Assembly: GCA_963971305.1 (NCBI GenBank)
Contig: OZ020306.1
Coordinates: 40,879,512-40,943,511 of the forward strand
Direction: 5' to 3'
DNA: 64,000 bases
DNA from: Arcuatula senhousia
Lineage: Eukaryota; Mollusca; Bivalvia; Mytilida; Mytilidae
Position 1 is the first letter of the stretch, and each line of letters opens with the position of its first letter. This document shows, one piece after another, positions 59,001 through 64,000 of this stretch. The notes beneath the pieces are model-generated. The model had not been told where the DNA came from. It searched no databases and saw only the letters and a list, made by a program, of their open reading frames with translations. The position numbers and the translations under genes were made by a program.

Positions 59001-59084
59001 AGAAAAGCTTTTTTCTTGTTGTCTCAATAAACATTTGGGTAAGAATAAAATTTTCTTTGATTACGAATTCACTTTTTAAACATA

Positions 59085-59330
59085 ATAACTCGTACGTCTG
59101 AGAAAATACCTTAAACGTATGAAATTATAACTCATGCGTATGACTTATACCTGATACGTATGAGGTATATATCATACGTATGCGTTATATCATTCGTACG
59201 AGTTATATCTCATTTGTATAAATTATTATTTCATATGTATAAATTATTATCTCATAAGTATTAGTTTTTTATCTCATGGGTACGTACGACTTAAACGTGT
59301 GACTTGTATCCCAAACGTATGAGTTATTTT
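59085..59330. repeat. Minisatellite of palindromic CATACGTATG units
   Basis: About ten units of roughly 24 bases resembling 'tcatacgtatgagttatatc', degenerating to 'tcatatgtataaattattatc' in the middle. The unit core is self-complementary. Confidence 0.85.
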
Positions 59331-59792
59331 TGTTATCATGTGGCAACAACACACTTCTTGAACTTGGTGAAATGCTACCTTATATTAATTTTGAACTAGT
59401 TTTCAGAGATGTACACATGTTAAATTGTAAAAGTTTATGCTTTATGTACCAATTTTATGACGTTAATATAATTTTAAGAATACATGTAGTACGTTATTTT
59501 GCTATATATTCTTTTAAAATGTTGATGTTATAATTAACACATTTATGAAGTACTTAGGTAGCATTCAATAGGATGGTGAATTTGATTCAGCTGTGTACGC
59601 AAATTTCAAGAAGTAACTTTCATCGGTGGAATTTGTATCAAACAATAATTTGAAGGTCGAAAATTTTATATCAGGAAAGCCAGAACAGAACATATAAAAC
59701 TTGCTAACTATTAAAAACATTACAACGAATAAATTATTAATTGCAGAAGACACGGAATATTGTTAAGAAAATTTAGACTAAATAGAACATAC
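59331..59792. other. Intron sequence, nothing recognised
   Basis: It lies just downstream (gene sense) of exon A1. No repeat or exon seen. Confidence 0.5.
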
Positions 59793-60053
59793 AGTTAACA
59801 GTCAGATTTAAGTCTATAGTACTTTCACCGATTCCATTCCACGCTCTACATCTGAACGTCCCGTGATCTCCCTTGGTTACAGACACTATAGACAGTGTAT
59901 CTCCCTGAATAACATTATTGTCTGGTTTGGTCCATTGGAACTGACAGCTGGGATTACATACTGCAGAACATCTGACGTCATCTAAGCGGTCTTTTAATAT
60001 CTTTGTTACTGTGGTGGATGCTGGGTCTAAGGTTAGTGAATTGTCTGGGCCAT
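59793..60053 (-). CDS. Ig-superfamily receptor, Ig exon A1 (first visible exon)
   Basis: A 261-base exon with acceptor TTATAATAG and donor GTATGT, phase 1 both sides. It reads GPDNSLTLDPASTTVTKIL, DDVRCSAVCNPSCQFQWTKP, GDTLSIVSVTKGDHGTFRCR and AWNGIGESTIDLNL. All Ig landmarks (Cys, Trp, D.G.F.C) are present. Because the acceptor is phase 1 and no signal peptide is seen, at least one upstream exon must lie further right, probably beyond the window. Together the eight exons give 679 codons of an Ig/FnIII single-pass receptor; a role in cell adhesion or recognition is inferred from architecture only. Confidence 0.92.
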
Positions 60054-60369
60054 CTATTATAAAATGCAAAGTAGTAAAATCGATACCTTCAAATAGTGAA
60101 CGTACGGCTGGCCGTAAAGTTTGTGGACAATCTATACAAAATAAACAATTTGATTGGACAAGCTTCAAAATTATTGAAAAGAAGTCTCATATTTGTGTAC
60201 AAAATTTAAGAACAAACTATGAGTCGGGGTATTTTCATGATTTAGAAAAGAAGTAAGTTGGATAAATTACTCAAAATTAAAACAATTTCTTTTATATACA
60301 TTCGATTGTTGACTTAGATACTTTCGAAAGAATAACATTTATATTTCTATATGTTGCTTTATTTCTGAA
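60054..60369. other. Intron sequence upstream of exon A1
   Basis: No upstream exon, signal peptide or promoter was recognised here. Confidence 0.5.
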
Positions 60370-60545
60370 GACCTTGGACACATCGCAAAGCAGTGAACAG
60401 CGCCTTCTTGCCTTGTTGAAGGCCACTGACTGTTTTGCATTGTGTTTTTATATATATAAATTTCCGCTTGTTATGTGGTCTAAGTTGCATACATTATTCC
60501 ACATCTCATTATCTAATGGTAGAAATTAATTTCGAATGTGACCTT
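60370..60545 (-). repeat. 5' block repeat, minus copy
   Basis: The reverse complement contains 'gagatgtggaataatgtatg', 'aagcggaaatttatatata' and 'ccttcaacaaggcaagaagg', matching 130-380 over its length. No reverse-transcriptase relic follows. Confidence 0.6.
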
Positions 60546-60904
60546 GAGTCTAGACGATGACGATATGATGATCAGCATACTATATACGATGCATTGTAAA
60601 AACAGGTCGACGAAGACTTCAAGTTACATGTTTAAGTTAATTCAATTCAAGAATAAAAGGTCCAACCTGGTATAAGGCATTGGCCTATAAATCTTGCATC
60701 AGAATGGAAATCACAAATGCTTAGAAAAGCAAAGCAACACAATTGGATCAAAGTTCCAACTTCAGCAGAAATTTATAACAATTATGATATATTATTAACT
60801 TAATATTTTCATACATATAATATAATATTTATATTCTATTTTATTATATTTAGGCATTAACTACTTCAGTGTAGTGACTTCAAAGTTCAATAGTTTCCTT
60901 AATG
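60546..60904. other. Non-coding stretch
   Basis: AT-rich; nothing recognised. Confidence 0.45.
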
Positions 60905-63095
60905 CTAGCGACACACTCACCCGATTTTGACAAACGATTGACACACGAATGTGAAAATTTTAACTTCGTGCGAAGTTAGTCACGAACTTGCTCAAAATCT
61001 AAATCAAAACCGAAAGTTATACGATCAGAACCGATAGCTAAATGATAAAAAAGTAGCACACACGAATAGCTGCGAACCGATTACGAAGTCGTTACGATGT
61101 TATCAAGAATTAAATCCGAAGGAGAAACGAAGTTATACTGTGGCTGTACGACGTTGTGTTTAACATTCGATGAGCCTACGATGCATCCCGATGGGTATAC
61201 GAAGTTTAAAATGTAATTTAAGATTATGATATAGTTCAGTCTTTATAAATTGTGCTTTGCTGCTTTTAATTAGTATATATGGGAAACAAGTTAAAAAGAA
61301 AGGCTCTCTTAGGCCCCTGCTGCCCCTGATAAAGCCCGATAAGAATAGATGAGACATCTAAAGCTAATATAGCATCTATAACATCTATAACAGTTAAATA
61401 TGTAAAGACTGTTAAGATACAACAGAAAAAAAATGATCTTACTTTATCTTGTGTTGTTTGTCCCTTGTGTGAGTTGACCGAGGCACACCTTATCTGAAAA
61501 CAGCAGGTATATGTTGTAATTATGTATAAACATTACAACAAAGCATACACTGTTATTGCAAATCGCGATATTTAAATATGACAACCCGTTTTGCAATAAA
61601 GTGTGAAATGTTATAACGCGTTTTGCATGTCTCTGGTTTCGACCATTATAAGTAGATAATATCTAAATTTAATTTTAAAGACTAAAGATAGCAAAGAAAA
61701 CTGACATTACGCGAGAGTAACCAGTTAAAACGCGAAAGTAACGCGTTATTAACAAATAGTAGCGTGCTATTACGAAAAAAAAATGATAAAAGCGCGTGAT
61801 ACACGAAAATGGTTTTTTTGATTACCAAAAGGAGCCAATGGGCTTTCGTATTTTTAGGCTTGATCTGAAACCCGTAATCATGGTGGACTTGGATACAGTA
61901 CATACAACAAAAAGCAGATTAATAACTATAAGTGTTTAGAAAAATAATATGGGAAACTGAAAATTCAGTGATTTTTCAAAGTTCAAAGGGTCCTAACTCC
62001 TGTAAAAAATTTGCAGAGCGGAACAACACGCTAACTTGATCTTTAAATGTTCATGGTATACTCATATACCTAATATCTTTATCCATGTACATGTATAAGG
62101 TTTTTTAAAAAGTGCAAAAAACCTATTGTGACAGCAAGACGGCCGGGTCGGACAGACACACAAACGGGCAGAGGGAGTGTAAACCTAAAGTCCCCTTCGG
62201 TTTTTGGTTGGGGACTGATAAAAACTGAAGTAAGTTTAAAATGATTATACTTTTATTTCTGATATGGAAATTCAAATAATAAAAGATGCCACCAAAGCCT
62301 GGACGAGGACGCGAAAGAGGGAAGCACCTGGCTGGAAAGAATAATCATTCTAGTTCCCAAAAGTTATTTTCTTTTTTTTTATTTTTGGAAACAAGAAAAT
62401 TATGAACGAAATAATTCATAATTATTGGTACTTGTATCACAAGCTGCTGTCTTGTAAGTCTTCCTCCTGCTGCGTGATAATTAAAAAAAGCTTAGCTAAA
62501 TGTACTTGTTTTTTTTTTCTGAACACCCCATACCTGAACTAAAGATTAACTGAAATTGATTAGTAAATGTCCCTATAAGGCACTTTTGACACGTTTGATA
62601 TTTTTTTACTTCAGAAATCGTACTGCCCTGAACAGTGCCGTGTTTCCATCTCCGTGTCATTACTCTATGCCATTACACTAGTTACGACAGATATACGAAT
62701 ACAAAGCGAGGTCTTCGCGACGCCGTGTTTCCTTCGCACCACCTTAAAAGAGCTTCTCGTTTCATTCGTGCTGCCATCGTAGGATAAATGAAACCGATCA
62801 CACTAAAAAGGCAACGCAAAATCAGAAGATACATTCACGAAGGCATTACGATAGAAAAGATTGATTAACAAACACAACACGAACAAGGACCTTCGCACGA
62901 ACCTTCGGTAGCTTTTTAACATGGTAAAAAAATTTGGAGGCACTACGAAGTTTACTCTGAAGTCAAAAAATTTCCACAGAAGGCGCTACGACGGAAAAAG
63001 ATGGCAACACGAATAGCGCGATTTGGTAACGATCAGTCCCGATTTTGAAAATATCAATAATCGTGTTACCATCGGGGTCTAAATTGGGATAGTGT
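60905..63095. mobile_element. Candidate 2.2-kb element with ACGAAG-rich inverted ends
   Basis: The left end 'cacactcacccgattttgac' and the complement of the right end, 'cacactatcccaatttagac', match imperfectly. Both terminal 250-450 bases are full of 'acgaag', 'acacgaa' and 'cgattacgaa' motifs, while the middle (61180-62630) is ordinary AT-rich DNA. No transposase and no clear target duplication were seen, so the boundaries are tentative. Confidence 0.45.
62040..62215 (+). repeat. Short repeat fragment with hairpin and A-rich tail
   Basis: It ends with AGTCCCC / GGGGACT around a 14-base loop followed by GATAAAAACTG. The preceding sequence has 'cggacagacacacaaacggg', a spacer comparable with the GGAC or GAAC tracts of the other hairpin-tailed repeats. 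Confidence 0.55.
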
Positions 63096-63339
63096 GAAGC
63101 CTGCATAAAGCTGAACAATTTCGTATACATATTTATAAAAATATATATATATAAGTAACATGCATGACCTATTCACCTTGATGTTATAGGCTTTACGTTT
63201 TAATCCTTTTGGTGCGGAAGAGACAAATATGTCCTAATCTGTGCACTGCGGATGGGACATAAATATCCTTTGCGGTTTACTGCGGGAAGGACAAAAATAT
63301 ATATTTTACAAAATATAAAAAAGGTGCGATTTCTTCAAT

Positions 63340-63520
63340 ATGTATGCTAAATACAAGTACTAAAAACGGGTATTAACGGTAAATTTGGCTATGCTGTATA
63401 TAAATGATTCAAGGAGTAATCTCTCATCAGCAGCATTTTAATCTAAACATTGGAAAAAAACAAAGTATTGAACGAAAAGTACTCAAGCCAAGGTGCATCA
63501 AGTGTTTTTTTTTTGTAAAA
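63340..63520 (-). mobile_element. Second copy of the 6-kb hammerhead-bearing element
   Basis: In minus orientation it shares with 5955-6312 the segments 'gagtacttttcgtt', 'ttccaatgttt', the whole ribozyme region, and the sequence after it ('ccaaattnaccgtt..tacccg'). The 5' part with 'ctgctggtgga' is not visible here. Confidence 0.6.
63391..63436 (-). ncRNA. Hammerhead ribozyme motif, homologous to the 6.2-kb copy
   Basis: On the minus strand: stem I AUGCUG (63436-63431), CUGAUGA, stem II GAGA..UUACU..CCUU-like, GAA followed by U rather than A, and stem I 3' strand CAGCAU (63396-63391). Stem I is fully paired with a G-C where the 6.2-kb copy has A-U. The GAAU in place of GAAA probably weakens cleavage. 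Confidence 0.55.
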
Positions 63521-64000
63521 AATAAAAATATTTGTTTTGCAGTTGCGAATCATGAAACGGCATTATCAAAACGCGTTACTTCACTACAATGACGTCAAAT
63601 GTTCGTTTTAACTCGCACCAAATCTGATAAGGAATCCGATGTTAAAGTAAAGTTAGTTTACATGTATACTATTATTTCACCATTTGATTTATTAATGCAA
63701 ATATAGGGATTGCATGTACATAAGTGGTTACTTTAAATCCCTTAACTTTTAGTGATTACACTATATCCTTGAACTTATAGGGATGAAACTTAATCCTTTA
63801 CTACACACATTCCCTGTAACATACATGTATAGAGATGTTTTTTTGCAAATCAATTTTTTAAACGATTGGTTTTGATAGAGATTTTTACAAATCAGTGTTT
63901 TTAAACTATTTTTAGCTTTTGTTTTTGTTTTTTTTTTTTAGAGGAAAATCAATATTTTTAAACTATTGGTAATACCATATCAAATGGTTGCTTAAAAAAC
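63521..64000. other. Non-coding right edge
   Basis: AT-rich, with two loosely similar segments near 63840 and 63895 ('gcaaatcaattttttaaacga' and 'caaatcagtgtttttaaac'). No exon seen. Confidence 0.4.

Overview
The window is AT-rich animal DNA with small intron-separated exons and a very dense load of mobile elements. A bivalve mollusc, most likely a mussel (Mytilidae), is the best guess. The reasons are the tRNA-derived SINEs, the many Penelope-like reverse-transcriptase relics of the type common in mussels, and repeat families I recognise from mussel sequence. The organism is an inference; no species marker is present.

One protein-coding gene can be supported, on the minus strand from about 60.05 kb down to 20.04 kb. 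Both ends lie outside what I can see. Its eight visible exons, in transcript order, are Ig (59793-60053), Ig (55088-55348), Ig (54087-54347), Ig (50381-50641), Ig (49945-50199), a cysteine-less Ig-like domain (49221-49505), fibronectin type III (25689-26003), and a transmembrane exon (20042-20179). Every junction is phase 1 with GT/AG sites. The joined frame is open for 2,037 bases (679 codons). This is the layout of a nephrin/Kirre-like or similar cell-surface adhesion receptor. The first four Ig exons form an A-B-A-B series, so an exon pair was duplicated, and a decayed A-type exon relic remains at 54460-54531.

The 23-kb intron between the last Ig exon and the FnIII exon contains two large satellite-bearing elements. 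The first (about 31.49-42.58 kb) is a fold-back structure: a 345-bp tandem array in one orientation, a 3.3-kb spacer, then the same array inverted. The second (44335-48667) has perfect 26-bp terminal inverted repeats, a TA target duplication, and a core of twelve 248-bp repeats in a four-unit higher-order pattern.

The rest is mostly retroelement debris. There are five Penelope-like relics (8.7-10.6, 16.5-17.3, 20.6-21.3, 22.6-24.5 and 51.1-52.6 kb), one LINE reverse-transcriptase fragment (29.5 kb), two SINEs, a MITE, and short tandem-repeat families ending in a hairpin plus A-rich tail. The most interesting small elements carry hammerhead self-cleaving ribozyme motifs (6.2, 26.4, 26.9, 51.8, 52.2 and 63.4 kb). 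Two copies show a compensatory base-pair change. A 357-bp ribozyme-bearing dimer sits cleanly inside a Penelope-like reverse transcriptase, flanked by a 6-bp direct repeat. I see no rRNA gene, functional tRNA gene, CRISPR array or bacterial gene.
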